Assembly: GCA_013398295.1 (NCBI GenBank)
Contig: VZSF01006901.1
Location: 73,598-137,597, forward strand
Direction of reading: 5' to 3'
Origin: Chionis minor
Lineage: Eukaryota > Chordata > Aves > Charadriiformes > Chionididae
DNA length: 64,000 bases
Shown: positions 1 to 9,759 of the stretch, piece after piece
How the letters are laid out: each line of letters opens with the position of its first letter
How positions within the stretch are numbered: position 1 is the stretch's first letter
Position numbers and translations under genes: made by a program
Notes under the pieces: generated by a model
Database searches by the model: none
What the model was told of the DNA's origin: nothing
Seen by the model: the letters and a program-made list of their open reading frames with translations, nothing else

Positions 1-1159
1 TTGGGGTTTTTTTTCAGTCAAAAAAATTTCACACTAATGCAACTAAAGTTAATTTCGAGTATTTTCATCTTTCAGATTAAGTTATTGTTAAAAAATTACT
101 TACTAGGTTGATGCTCATTTAAATTAGCAAGTGCCAGAGAAGCCGGCATCTCAAAGCCAAGCTTGAAATGATCTACCACGCCCAGAAGAGCTCTCCACTG
201 ATTTCCCTGGCCTTGCACAATCGCCCAGCTCCTGCATATCAGTCACGCACTGGACCTTACAAGGGGAGAGAGAGCTCTTAACTATCCTGTACATGTCTGC
301 TTGTCAAGGCAGCAAACAATGGAAATACTAACACTGACTGTCCAAAGGAAGATGAAATAAGAAAGGATGTACTCTCTCAATACTGCAAGACACAAGATAT
401 TATAGAAATAGACGCCAGTAAAGCAGACAGAAAAAGCAACATCTATTACTATTTACTAGGAACACTAGATTTTCAGTAGCATCACACTTAAAGTACCTGC
501 TCCTGTTCCCATCAAAGTTAAGAGCAGAATTCCCACTGGCTGGCCTAAGGATCAGGCCCACTATATATTTTAAAAAGTTAGATCAGCAGCTTTCAAAGTC
601 TCTAGAGGGTTTTTATGATGCTGCCTAATTAATTCAGAAGCAAATAGATTATTTCTCAGGAGGTGAAAAGCAGGAATTATTTAAAAGCTGCCTTTAGGCA
701 AACTACCAGGGAATAAGAAAAATGTAACTACTGGTTATGTCAGATTTCATTTTCCAGATCAAAATTCATTGTGTCAGCTCCTTTTCTTTGTTGTGATTCT
801 TTAAAGACATAACGAGAACGCTGTGTGTGTGGGAAAAGAAGGTGCTGCTTCGCAGAGCAATGCAGCTCCAGATACCCAAGCTCTACACTTCACTGTACTT
901 TTCCCCCACCTAATAAATATCTTCTAAATGGGACTATGTGGGGGAGGGCAAGGCAGTCAAGGAAGCAGAGACAGAGCTGCTTTCCCCTCATCTCCAAGTT
1001 GCCTCTGCATGGGACAGGAAAGCTTTTCACACACTGAATTGTGCAATGCAAATGATATTATGGGTCAATTATTTAAGTGGCACACCACTCTAACCCCTTA
1101 GACTAACCTCTGCATAAAAGAATAATAAAGGAATCCATATTCAGAGGTCTTGTCTTCTA
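1..1159. other. Noncoding stretch, no recognisable feature
   Basis: I see no gene, RNA or clear repeat here. The only open frame of note is a 70-codon frame near 825-1037 with no motif. The window opens with a T-rich run ending in CAG that looks like a splice acceptor, but the sequence after it is A-rich and has no supporting frame or donor, so I do not call an exon. Confidence 0.6.
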
Positions 1160-1179
1160 AATATGTAAAGAAAGGGTTG

Positions 1180-1258
1180 AGGGCATAGCAGAGCTGTGGA
1201 TAAAGTCCCACAGCAGGTAAGCGACAGAACCAGAATTAGTCAAGGTCCTCTGCTTTTA
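1180..1258 (-). repeat. Ancient MIR-like SINE fragment, reverse orientation
   Basis: The string 'cacagcaggtaagcgacaga' (about 1210-1229) followed by 'accagaattagtcaaggtcc' resembles the reverse complement of the MIR core: cacagctagtaagtggcaga, then gccgggattcgaacccaggtc. Divergence is high and the ends are indistinct. MIR-type CORE-SINEs are known throughout amniotes. A related tRNA-derived SINE or an L3 tail could look the same. Confidence 0.5.
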
Positions 1259-1805
1259 CCTGCCAACGCGGGCTGCCTCCGGATTTGCAATCACTGTAGT
1301 TTGGCACAGATCTGCTGAGGCAACTGAAACTACACCTGTCTACACCAGTTCTAGTTTTGCCCTGGGAGAGTGGCAAATGTTTTTAGAAATTATGGCTGGA
1401 ACACCAGGAGACCAAAAAAGGCATTAAACACCCAAGTCCTAGAGGAAGTCAATAAACCCAACTTCCATTGTATCCCTTCAGACAACCCAGCCGAGATGGA
1501 GAGTGATAGGAGAGCTCTCATCTTAATACATCACGTATTGGTAATTTAGAAAAGCTTACTTAGTATTAGCTCTGTGTGTAAGAGGTTTGTGCCTCTTAAT
1601 CCCATCTAAGCCTTCTAAGACACTGCTTTTTAAATCAAGGTTTTAGGAGGGAGAGTGTTAAACCGTGTCCTGCACAAAGAAGCAAATGGTGCAGGGCTGG
1701 AGAGCAAAGGACCCCATGAAAAGCACAGCAAGTCCAGGATGCTGCAAACCTCGCCTTTGTGGCAGCACCCAGGGCCCTGGATGGGCAGCAGGGAGGATTG
1801 GTGGG

Positions 1806-1930
1806 TACAGCACAGCCCGGCCAGATCCTGCCGGAGCGAGTGGAGATGCTGCGGCTGCCGGGAAGGGAGGCGGCTGCCGGGGCGGCAGGTCCAAGCAGGC
1901 GAAAGCCCGGGGTACTCGCCCCAGAAAGTG
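1806..1930. other. Short CpG-rich, GC-rich patch
   Basis: About eleven CpG dinucleotides lie in roughly 110 bp (ccggcc, ccggagcgag, gctgcggctgccggg, ggcggctgccggggcggc, gcgaaagcccgggg, tcgcccc), against CpG-poor surroundings. Because stop codons are rare in GC-rich DNA, long overlapping frames appear on both strands here (up to 128 codons on minus, 114 on plus). None has a recognisable domain. It could be a small CpG island or an unmethylated regulatory patch, or only a local GC excess. Confidence 0.4.
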
Positions 1931-4900
1931 CTGCATGTGAACTCCAACAGCTGCAAGAACAAATACACATTTTCAGGCATGGAAAGAGCCAGATGACCAA
2001 CCCAAACAAAAAGCATCTGACCGAAAGCCTTTTATATTTTGCAATATTTTTTCTAATTTGCTGCAGTACTGCTGCAGAGGCTCTTCAAAACTCCTTTGCC
2101 TGAAGGACGTGGGAATCATTTCTGTGCAACAGGACTAGCAAAGGCCTCTGCATTATTCAATCCCACTACACTGTCAGCCTTGTTGGTTCTCTCCACGCAC
2201 AGTACGAATGTCACCCACAGCAATAAAAGTCCAACTTCTGGAAACCACTAGGCTGTGTCTTTGCAGCCGCTGCCGGCTCCCAGCACCACCGAGGCAATGG
2301 CTGCCGCCCTCTGGGCACAGCCCAGGTTTACAGGGAAACTGTTTTTTCTTTGGGGGTAGGGGGTGTTACATGGGAATTTTGAAGACCTTTAAATATTCAA
2401 ACTTGGGTTTAGCCAGTCAGATTCAGAAAGTACTTAGAAACACCAGCATTTGAGAGGGCTGGCTCAACCTCCTGTTTTTCTGGGATGCCCTCCAGGTACC
2501 TGAGGACTGTAAAGCAGAGAAAAGGGGAGAGTCAATAATTCACGCTTTTACAGGACAAAATTCAGATAAGCCTGAGCAAACCAAGCCAGTCATGCACTCT
2601 GCTGGGGCTTAGCTGCTTCAGTCTTTAAATATTTTTGGCCCATGGCTCCTTTGAATTCTAAAGGAAAATTAAGAAGCTTGCTGTTTTAAGAGGTTTTGCA
2701 AATCTCCTTCCTTTAATTCTCCTCATGTACTCTGTCTGGGTGTGTTCTCATTACAACTAGGAAAGACTTGAAGATCTTGTTTCCAGCCTCTTCAGTGTGG
2801 GGCAGATTTGAATTCAAGTCATAAGAATGTGAAAACAAAAGAGCTAACATTGAAGAATTTCCTTACTCACCAGCTTTCCCTAGTCTTGACTTAGATCTTG
2901 GTGACTCTACCGATTTCTGTGTCTTTTCACAACTACAGAGCCCAAATCGTATTTGATGTGAATGTGCTGAAGGCAAGATATTTACAACATTTCTTCATAG
3001 AGTCGTCTATATTTGAATATATTTGCTGCCTGGGCCTTAGATAGCCTTGAAGAAAATAAAGGGCTGACCTAATACCTCTGGAGTCAACAGGAATCATTTT
3101 TGACTACAGTGAATTTTAGATCTCAAGTCTATACAGTGAAGCAGGTACTGTGGCAGTCAAAGCGCGAGTTGTGACTTCGGTCAGAGACGGCCAGGGACAA
3201 AGCACTAAATCCCTTTGTGCAATTCACCGGCCCCTCAAGAACACCTAAGAGATGCAAAACTCCTTCGTAAATGTCACAGAGGTGAAGTGCTGTGCAGGAC
3301 ACAGAGTTGTGCACAGTCACTCTTTGTGTGTCCTCCCAGGAAGGCTGGGGTGGGGTAGGGATGGAGGGACAGGGAACACCACTGACCCAGGCAGCTTCCA
3401 GTTCTCCTCTTTTCAAGAAAGACAGAGAAAAAAGAAAAAATGAGAAAAAAAACCCCACCCTGCCTGCTGAGAGCAGACCCTCATTTAGTCCTGACTGTGG
3501 AAGACGGAGTAATCTAAAGGAGATTCAGACAAGGACATCTACTTTTTTATATTAAGACTATTTTATGGCCTTCATAATGTTCACAACAAACTAGCAAACT
3601 AATGCAAGCAAGGACTCATTTCTGTTACATTCAAGAAAGTGTTTATGTTGGCAGAAAATGTATGTCTTCAAAGCCTATTAGTGCAGCATTACAAAAGACA
3701 GAAAAGTTACTCAAACCTGTTTACTTTGATGAAAGAAATGGTTAAGGGCAACAAAGGGTGCAGCAACATCTGACAGACCAATACGGGGCCAAAAATCTAA
3801 ATAACACAAGCGATACAAATACGCACAGCGGCATTCTTCTTTCTAGCTATATATATAGGGCTAGGTATAAAACCCATCGGGCCATTTGTCAAGGTGCAGC
3901 CATGCAAAACACAGTGGCATTATCTTAAATGACAGGAAAATAAATAACATTTCCTTTTAAGTTTTTTTGGTTGCTTTAGCCACATATTGGCAGTCAGGTT
4001 TGCTAAGCAGAAAATGGTTGGGTTTTATTAGGCTCTCCTGGGAGCGCTGGACAGCAGGGACACTTCAAGACAGTTTATTAGTATTTTCTCAGTCTGTCTC
4101 CCTTGGGTGGCTTCTGGATTAGCTACGCCAGGACAGAGACACTTGGGTTGCCTCCAGGCAGGACAGCTTGCTTCGGCAGAGCCCCTTCACTTGTGTGAAT
4201 GTGACCGTGCTGCTCTCAGCAGACAGCCGGAGCGTCTCCGTCCTGCATTCCTGACACCAGGACACCACTCCCATGCTGGGATGTGCACAGCACAGACATC
4301 CAGGCACGTTGCGTGGAGCCAGCCTGAATAGGAATTGCCGGCGCTGAGCCAGAGCTAATAAGGCTGGTGAGACCTGAGCTGACTCCGGCAGTCATGAGTG
4401 CAGGGAGCCAGGTCAGGTCCAGCGCCGCACAAGGCATTACCCTCGCCTGGAGCCAGGAGCTCCGGAGCCAGGAGCACTGGGAAACACAGCGCAGAGAGTA
4501 GCTCAGATCCAGCAGAGTTCATTAGCACCAGCGAGACTTCTGTCATACAGACCTACCCAGGTATTTTATACTACTTTTCCCAGTACTCATATTATCTAAT
4601 TTCTTTCCTTACCTGAACTATCCTGGCCTCTAACATGTAACAGGGAGCTGATCACGTTTGAAATTAATTTATAACAAAATTAAAATACTCTCAGGAGTTA
4701 CAGCCAATCTGCAGCACAATAGTTTTTGGCCAGATGGTCAGGTTATCATGACCGGCTAGTCTGAGCTCCTGATTAACGTGGGTCACAGAATTTCCTACAG
4801 CCGGTTGGTAGGATTAGCTCGGAGAGCTATTAGTCAACAAAGCACTGGGCCAGTGTGGTTCTCCATCATCTACACGGTGGCTTGAGCAGTGCAGTCAAGC

Positions 4901-5120
4901 CGGATGGGTCTTGTCTCCTAGTAGGCAGCATCACCGTCATACAAGACTCAGAGAGGTGCAGAGGGCTTCAGTGCACTGGCAGTCTGCTGGGAGCTGTAGA
5001 AGGGCACCGGCTCCGAGAGCCGGCACTGAGCTCTTGCAGCCAGCTCCCATTGGCAGGGGGATGAATCCCAAAGTCCTGCCTCCGTTTGTAATGAAATCAA
5101 GTGGAGTTTTGCTTAAGTAA
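1931..5120. other. Noncoding stretch with minor low-complexity patches
   Basis: No coding feature is supported. A purine-rich run (3418-3455) and a small duplicated 12-mer ggagccaggagc at 4449-4460 and 4464-4475 are the only internal structures. Frames of up to 109 codons (3129-3458, minus) lack motifs and overlap the purine tract. A decayed repeat at 3061-3115 is listed separately. Confidence 0.55.
3061..3115. repeat. Decayed copy of the 'TCAATGG-core' ancient repeat
   Basis: The text 'ctggagtcaacaggaatcat' followed by 'ttttgactacagtgaatttt' resembles the pair of near-inverted segments (CCATTGAAGTCAATGG type) seen at several better-preserved sites in this window, such as 19850-19915 and 43412-43475. 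Divergence is strong, so the call rests mainly on the family being present elsewhere here. Confidence 0.3.
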
Positions 5121-5122
5121 GG

Positions 5123-5142
5123 GCTGAGTCAGTCATGAGTCA
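5123..5142 (+). promoter_or_regulatory. Tandem NF-E2/AP-1 motif pair
   Basis: Two exact TGAGTCA heptamers lie at 5125-5131 and 5136-5142, with starts 11 bp apart, about one helical turn. The first is preceded by GC, giving the GCTGAGTCA extension preferred by NF-E2/CNC-small-Maf dimers. Tandem sites with nearly this spacing are known from the HS2 core of the mammalian beta-globin locus control region. I see the motif arrangement only. Occupancy and function are inferred. Confidence 0.45.
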
Positions 5143-5149
5143 GGATTCA

Positions 5150-7270
5150 TGGACTTGGCCCAAAACACACATACATTTAAAAATAATTGCCTTGAGTGCT
5201 TGGATGGCTTTTCAGCAGCACTGGGGAGATGTGAATAATTTTGGTCCAGTAAGAAGATCAAAGAATGCTGAAAACATCCATGTTACCCAGCCTCATGGGC
5301 ACTGTCCAGCCCAACCACAGGAGCTGTTTGCTTCCCAGGGTGAGAACCTCAACCCATGGGTGTCAGAGTGAAGTCATAGCTACTCTTTGATGTATTTATA
5401 TGGGTGGAGATTCCAGGTCATGCAATGAAATGGAATTACTCACACCCTTTTGTTCCCAAGGATTAAAGCCTTTATCTTCATATTCTCAACAGGAATATCA
5501 TAGTGTTTTGGGAAAGAAACCCTAAGATCTATACCAGTTATACACTACTATTCTTTTAAATATATATGATATGTGGTTAGCCTTCAGGATAGAATACAGC
5601 GGCATAAGAGCAAACAAATGAATTAACAGTAAAGGATGGCGCATGACTCTGAACAACTGAATACGGCCTATCTGTATGGGCCCAATCTTTTTTTTTTCCT
5701 CACTCCCACGGAGCACTCATCACTTGTAATCATATGGGAAAACTGCACCAGCAAAATAACATATTGTTAATATTGCTATGTTGATTCTTTTCTGCCTGTG
5801 ATATCTTGCCCTGGCTTGAACAGCCCCAGGCACATCTATTACACTCATCCAATGGAGACAGTTCCTTATGGTTTGAAGGTAATGAGGAGATCCATGGAAG
5901 TGTTTGCCTACTTGCTACCGAGTTCATACCTTAAACGATGAGTACGACCCCAACATATAAAGTAACTTTAGGAATAAAAATAATAACTCGAGTTAACAGG
6001 TATCAGCTATTCTGGAGTAACTATCTTTGTGATTGCTCTCCCCCCTTGGCAAAGACAAAGTAAGCCAAAGTAGTTTTCGCCTTCCACAAAAAAGTGGATA
6101 GCTGCATTGCCTTTACTGGGGTAACAGCATGAACAAGGCAATTGCGGTGAAGAACCTGGCATGCAGGAGCTTGTTACGCTGCAGTAACTCGCCTGTACGT
6201 CAGAGCCCTTCGCACAAGCAAGGCTCAGGAGCAGTGCAGAACATAAGCTGGGAATGGTATTCTATAACATTGGGCAGGCAAAGCTACAGAACCTCAACAC
6301 TTTGTCATGGATCACACAGGCAAATCCTCGTGCTGAAATCCTGCTAAGCCATTTGGCATTGTGGTAATTATTTGCTTTGGTGACATCTCCTTGTGATCTG
6401 TCTTAGCTAGCTAGAAGAGGCATGAAATGGAGTAGTTATTGGGACTAATTATCATTACCTGCCTTCAGCAGGTGCTGAGAACCACACCACAGAGTGGTAG
6501 GCGCTGCACAAGACAAGGAATAGCCATGCCACAAAGAACATGCAACTGAAGAGAGCAGTATGTGTCAAGTCACAGTTTTAAAACATGTCTTACGGTATCT
6601 GTGTGCTTCTCAGTCATTTAGCAAATCAGACCTTAACCACAGTTTCTGTAGGACCCCACTACATAGCAATAATACAGTACATAATTCTATTTTCATTCCT
6701 CAAGTCAAGCCATTAGATGAGCATCCCATATCCACCGTAAAAAAACATGATGTCTAGCATTCATGGTTCCAAGGCAAAGTGTAAGTATCTCGAGCGCACC
6801 TCAAAGCACAGACAGCAAATCCCAATTGACGTCTTAAATTTAAAAACCTACCTCATGAGTCTATGATGCTAGCTTTGGGGTTTGGGGTTTTTTTTGTTTT
6901 GGTTTGGTTTTTTAACTTTTGAGCAAGAAGGAAACTTGGTAAAGCCCACAAGAAGTTAGAGAAAACAGCCGATGAGAGACAGACAAATAACTGCAAGTGG
7001 CGAGGACAGCACAACACACAGCGGCCGTGCCACAGGCGCTTTACGCGCTACTCAGCATTTTGCAGACGTATCTAAGAGGACCTTAATAGGGGATTTCATG
7101 CTCTATTCCTTCATTGGACAACCACAAATTGCACTCATTTGCCATCAGAGCTGACCACTGACCATAGGCTCAGAAAAATGCTTTCACAGAGATCCCAACA
7201 AGAGCCTCTTCCTCATCCTGCCATTACTCGGGTAATCAGCATGACCCAGTTGTGACTGTGAGAGGGCCAA
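5150..7270. other. Noncoding stretch, no recognisable feature
   Basis: No gene is supported. Frames of up to 78 codons occur, as expected by chance. A G/T-rich low-complexity run lies at 6874-6915. The 64-codon minus frame at 5522-5716 has a hydrophobic stretch but no homologue that I recognise and no flanking splice signals. Confidence 0.55.
6874..6915. repeat. G/T-rich low-complexity run
   Basis: Runs of T and G alternate irregularly (ttggggtttggggttttttt, then ttggtttggtttttta). The TTTGGGG-like units are not a telomere array: the unit is irregular and only two copies are adjacent. Confidence 0.7.
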
Positions 7271-7274
7271 AGAC

Positions 7275-7370
7275 TTGCGAAAGACTTAAGCACATGCTTA
7301 AGACTGAGCACAAGAACAGCTTTAGTGAAGTTAAGCACATTTATGAGTGATTTCATAGAGCTGGGATGAA
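7275..7370. repeat. Ancient amniote repeat with TTAAGCACATGCTTAA core
   Basis: The perfect 18-bp palindrome cttaagcacatgcttaag (7285-7302) is followed at 7326-7340 by a second 'gaagttaagcacatt' segment. The same motif pair, in more decayed form, recurs at 54290-54415. I know this TTAAGCAC(A/G)TGCTTAA text as a scattered old repeat of sauropsid genomes, but I cannot assign its family name with confidence. Confidence 0.5.
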
Positions 7371-7379
7371 CTCTGCAAC

Positions 7380-7885
7380 TGCTCGGCATTTTTTCTGATT
7401 GCATCTGCATCAATAAAAGGATTGTTTCAAGAACAAGTATCAGCTGGGTGTTACATGGAAGGGAAAGGTGAAGAGAAGAGAAATCAAGGAGGAATGTTGG
7501 TTGCTAAGGGAAAATCAGGGTCTGAAGAAAGACTTCTTGGCTCTTCCAGCAATTACAAAACCTCCCCAGCTCCCAGAAGGGACAGATCAAGTGAGCTGCC
7601 TGTCGTAGTTGTGACTCTAGTGTTCATAAAGGTCAGCCTGGCCACAGGAAAACACAGGCACAGCCAAATGCCAGGCATTTGTTTGGCTTTAAGAGTCACT
7701 TACTGCTTTAAAAACTGCAAATGAAAGGCAGCACCAGGCTGGAGCACACCAGGACTTAAGCGTTCTCCAGCAGCGCGGAGCACGTGGGAGGCTGCCGGTG
7801 TGCCAGCAGCGCCTGTGGCTTGGAGGTGAGGCAGGCGTGGGTCTGGGCTCCCCACCTCCTCCCAAGCCATCCGGTGCCCTGGGAA
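7380..7885. other. Noncoding stretch, no recognisable feature
   Basis: A 100-codon plus-strand frame (7422-7724) lies here. It has no domain, no signal peptide and no family that I recognise. It is within the chance range for this window. Confidence 0.5.
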
Positions 7886-7889
7886 GGTC

Positions 7890-8115
7890 GCTGGAGACTC
7901 AGTGACTTGACCAGAGGTTCATCCATGGTGGAGGACAGGACAAGTTACCAATCTGAGATGTAGGACTGGGACCTGATGACCAGGACTCACAGAACCTGGT
8001 TTTTATCCCTGACCTGCAGTATGAATAAGAGCTCCATTCCTCAGTTTCCCCTGGTAAAATGGGTAAATGGTGTTGACCTTTTGTAAGGCATCATCAGAGA
8101 GAGAGATTCTCGTAT
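7890..8115 (+). repeat. MIR/L3-like ancient SINE or LINE tail
   Basis: The segment 8034-8072 (ccattcctcagtttcccctg then gtaaaatgggtaaatgg) matches the best-known MIR signature, cctcagtttcctcatctgtaaaatgggg, in forward orientation. The upstream part 7980-8030 is compatible with the MIR body. The piece at 7898-7960 (agtgacttgaccagaggttc...) looks like the reverse-strand MIR signature tgacttgcccaaggtcacac, so two fragments in opposite orientation may abut. Confidence 0.6.
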
Positions 8116-9271
8116 TTCAGAAGAGAGGTAACAGTGCTATGCCTGGCATTTATTTACACGCTTTAGGGCACGAATGGGTTTTTCGCTGTGTGTGGTGCAC
8201 TGTGTCACGGGGTTGCTGTCTCCACAGAGCACCGCTCTAACAGAAATCACGGGCTAAAGGAATAAACACTGTGTGTGTTAGCATCTGAACTATTGCATTT
8301 GGTCAGTTATTGGAAGGATGACCAGACTACAACAGAAATTTCTTCTTCTTTGAGGGCAGGCAGCATTTACCAAACAACGCACAGACAGGGCGTCCCAAGC
8401 ATTCCTCACGGGAAGTGTAAGCCTGTGTGCGCTGGGGCGGGCACAGCACCACAGCACCATGCAGGCCAGGATGGGGCCACGCAGGTCACCCGGAGACACA
8501 GAGTCAAGGGGATCACACTAGAATCGCTGAGCCCAGGATTTGGCCCCATTCCCCGTGACAGTGTCCAGAGCATCTGCGAGCAGGTGAAGGCACGGAGCAG
8601 GTCCCCAGCTCTCGCTCTGGCTGGTGGCTGCTGGGCAGCTCAGCGCTCCACACGCACCCACTGGACCAATAAACAGAACAACGACTTCTCTCTCGATATT
8701 TTAAAAAGTTATTTCTAAGTAATTTTTATTTTTTTTTTAACCTTTCAGTAGCTGCTGTAACCCTTCAGTCCTTTCATCCCCTCCTCTCATTTTATAAATC
8801 CTAGGGGTCAGGTCCTGCAAGCCCACGAAGCTGGACCACATTCCTCCTCTGGAAGTCCGAGTGACAAGCACGCTGATGGCAGGACTGGAAAACGCAGACA
8901 AAACGCTGTGCTCTGTGGGGATCCTGGCAGTGGGAAGGAGAGGACTCCCTGGCGTTCTCCAGCAACACAGCTATTCCCAACAGCCCCAGCCTCAGCAACG
9001 TGCAAGAACTGGAGTTAAAACCATCACACTCGAGATGACAGGCTATATTTAAATTTAGCAGGCAGAGGCTCTGCTGTGACTGACCCAGGATCAGCTCGAG
9101 GAACCGGACCCACACCCTGGACCTGGGGAGGGATTCCCAAAAGTGAGCGGGACTGGCCATGGCACTGCACGGCCCTGCGGCCAGCCCCCACTGACCACTT
9201 CCAGGGACACTTCGCAGGCTGGGATAAGCTACCCCCTCCTCGGGAACAGACCAAACTGGGGCTGCGGTTTG

Positions 9272-9285
9272 CCACAAGAGGGAGC
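9272..9285 (+). promoter_or_regulatory. CTCF-like motif (near-consensus)
   Basis: The 14-mer ccacaagagggagc resembles the CTCF core CCASYAGRKGGCRS, but it has A where the invariant C after GGG is expected. A single near-match of this quality is common by chance. It is listed only because it sits in a locally GC-rich patch. Confidence 0.15.
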
Positions 9286-9320
9286 AAAGTTGCCGGCTGG
9301 GCACGGAGGGGAGAGCTCAG

Positions 9321-9355
9321 CCCCCGGGCTGGGGACCCCCGGGCTGGGGACCCCC
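9321..9355. repeat. 15-bp tandem duplication, GC-rich
   Basis: The unit gggctggggaccccc occurs exactly twice in a row (9326-9340 and 9341-9355), preceded by ccccc from a partial copy. It is probably slippage-generated and could be length-variable between individuals. Confidence 0.85.
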
Positions 9356-9526
9356 TGCCAGCCCCCTGCCTCTCGTCACACCTCGAGGAGGTCACATCAA
9401 TGCGTGGCACAACAGCAGGCAACACGATTTCTACCAAAAAAAAGGTCGCACAAATACAGAACAGGCAGAGGAATGAGCCATGAAAACCAATCAGGCAGTG
9501 ATCAGCATCTCCAGATTTCACAACTA

Positions 9527-9578
9527 TGTGTGCGTGTGTGTGTACGTATAAACATATATATATATAAACATATACACG
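9527..9578. repeat. TG/TA microsatellite
   Basis: An imperfect (TG)n run (tgtgtgcgtgtgtgtgta) passes into an imperfect (TA)n run (catatatatatataaacata). This is a compound dinucleotide microsatellite. Confidence 0.85.
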
Positions 9579-9600
9579 GCTATGTAAAATCTTCCATTAT

Positions 9601-9745
9601 CCCTTAAGGCATTTTATTGTTTTGTTAATTCCCAGGATGTAATCTGTTTTGCATTAAGTGGGATGTTAAGCATCTAATTGTCAAGTGCTGATAAGCCATG
9701 GGAAATTTTATTATGAGATAGGCATCAGCTGAATGGAGATAAAAC
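9601..9745. promoter_or_regulatory. Candidate conserved-type regulatory block (homeodomain/NKX2/GATA motifs)
   Basis: This AT-rich, non-repetitive sequence holds three abutting motifs: TAATTG (9675-9680, homeodomain core), TCAAGTG (9681-9687, NKX2-type TYAAGTG) and TGATAAG (9689-9695, GATA-type). NKX2 and GATA factors are known to act together on cardiac and foregut enhancers. Only the motif string is visible. Conservation was not tested, so the regulatory call is inference. Confidence 0.3.
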
Positions 9746-9759
9746 ACGTCAGATTTCCA

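Larger units (their letters stand above)
8120..9525. other. Noncoding stretch with GC-rich second half
   Basis: Several long overlapping frames lie here: 147 codons at 8275-8718 plus, 167 at 8801-9304 minus, 165 at 9024-9521 minus, and 154 at 9143-9607 plus. They occur on both strands and in several frames across one GC-rich interval, which is the pattern of stop-poor composition and not of a gene. No domain or splice pair was found. Confidence 0.5.

Noticed and set aside
1..17. Splice-acceptor-like T-rich run ending in CAG at the window start
   Set aside because: No open, exon-like sequence or donor follows. T-rich runs ending in CAG are common.
6874..6915. Telomere-like TTTGGGG units
   Set aside because: Only irregular and few copies. 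Vertebrate telomere repeats are TTAGGG, and none is present.
9272..9285. CTCF-like motif as an insulator
   Set aside because: A mismatch at an invariant base and single occurrence. It is kept only as a low-confidence feature and not as an insulator claim.
8801..9521. Overlapping 167- and 165-codon minus frames with a 154-codon plus frame
   Set aside because: Long frames in several frames and both strands of one GC-rich interval are a stop-poor composition effect. No domain, no splice pair.
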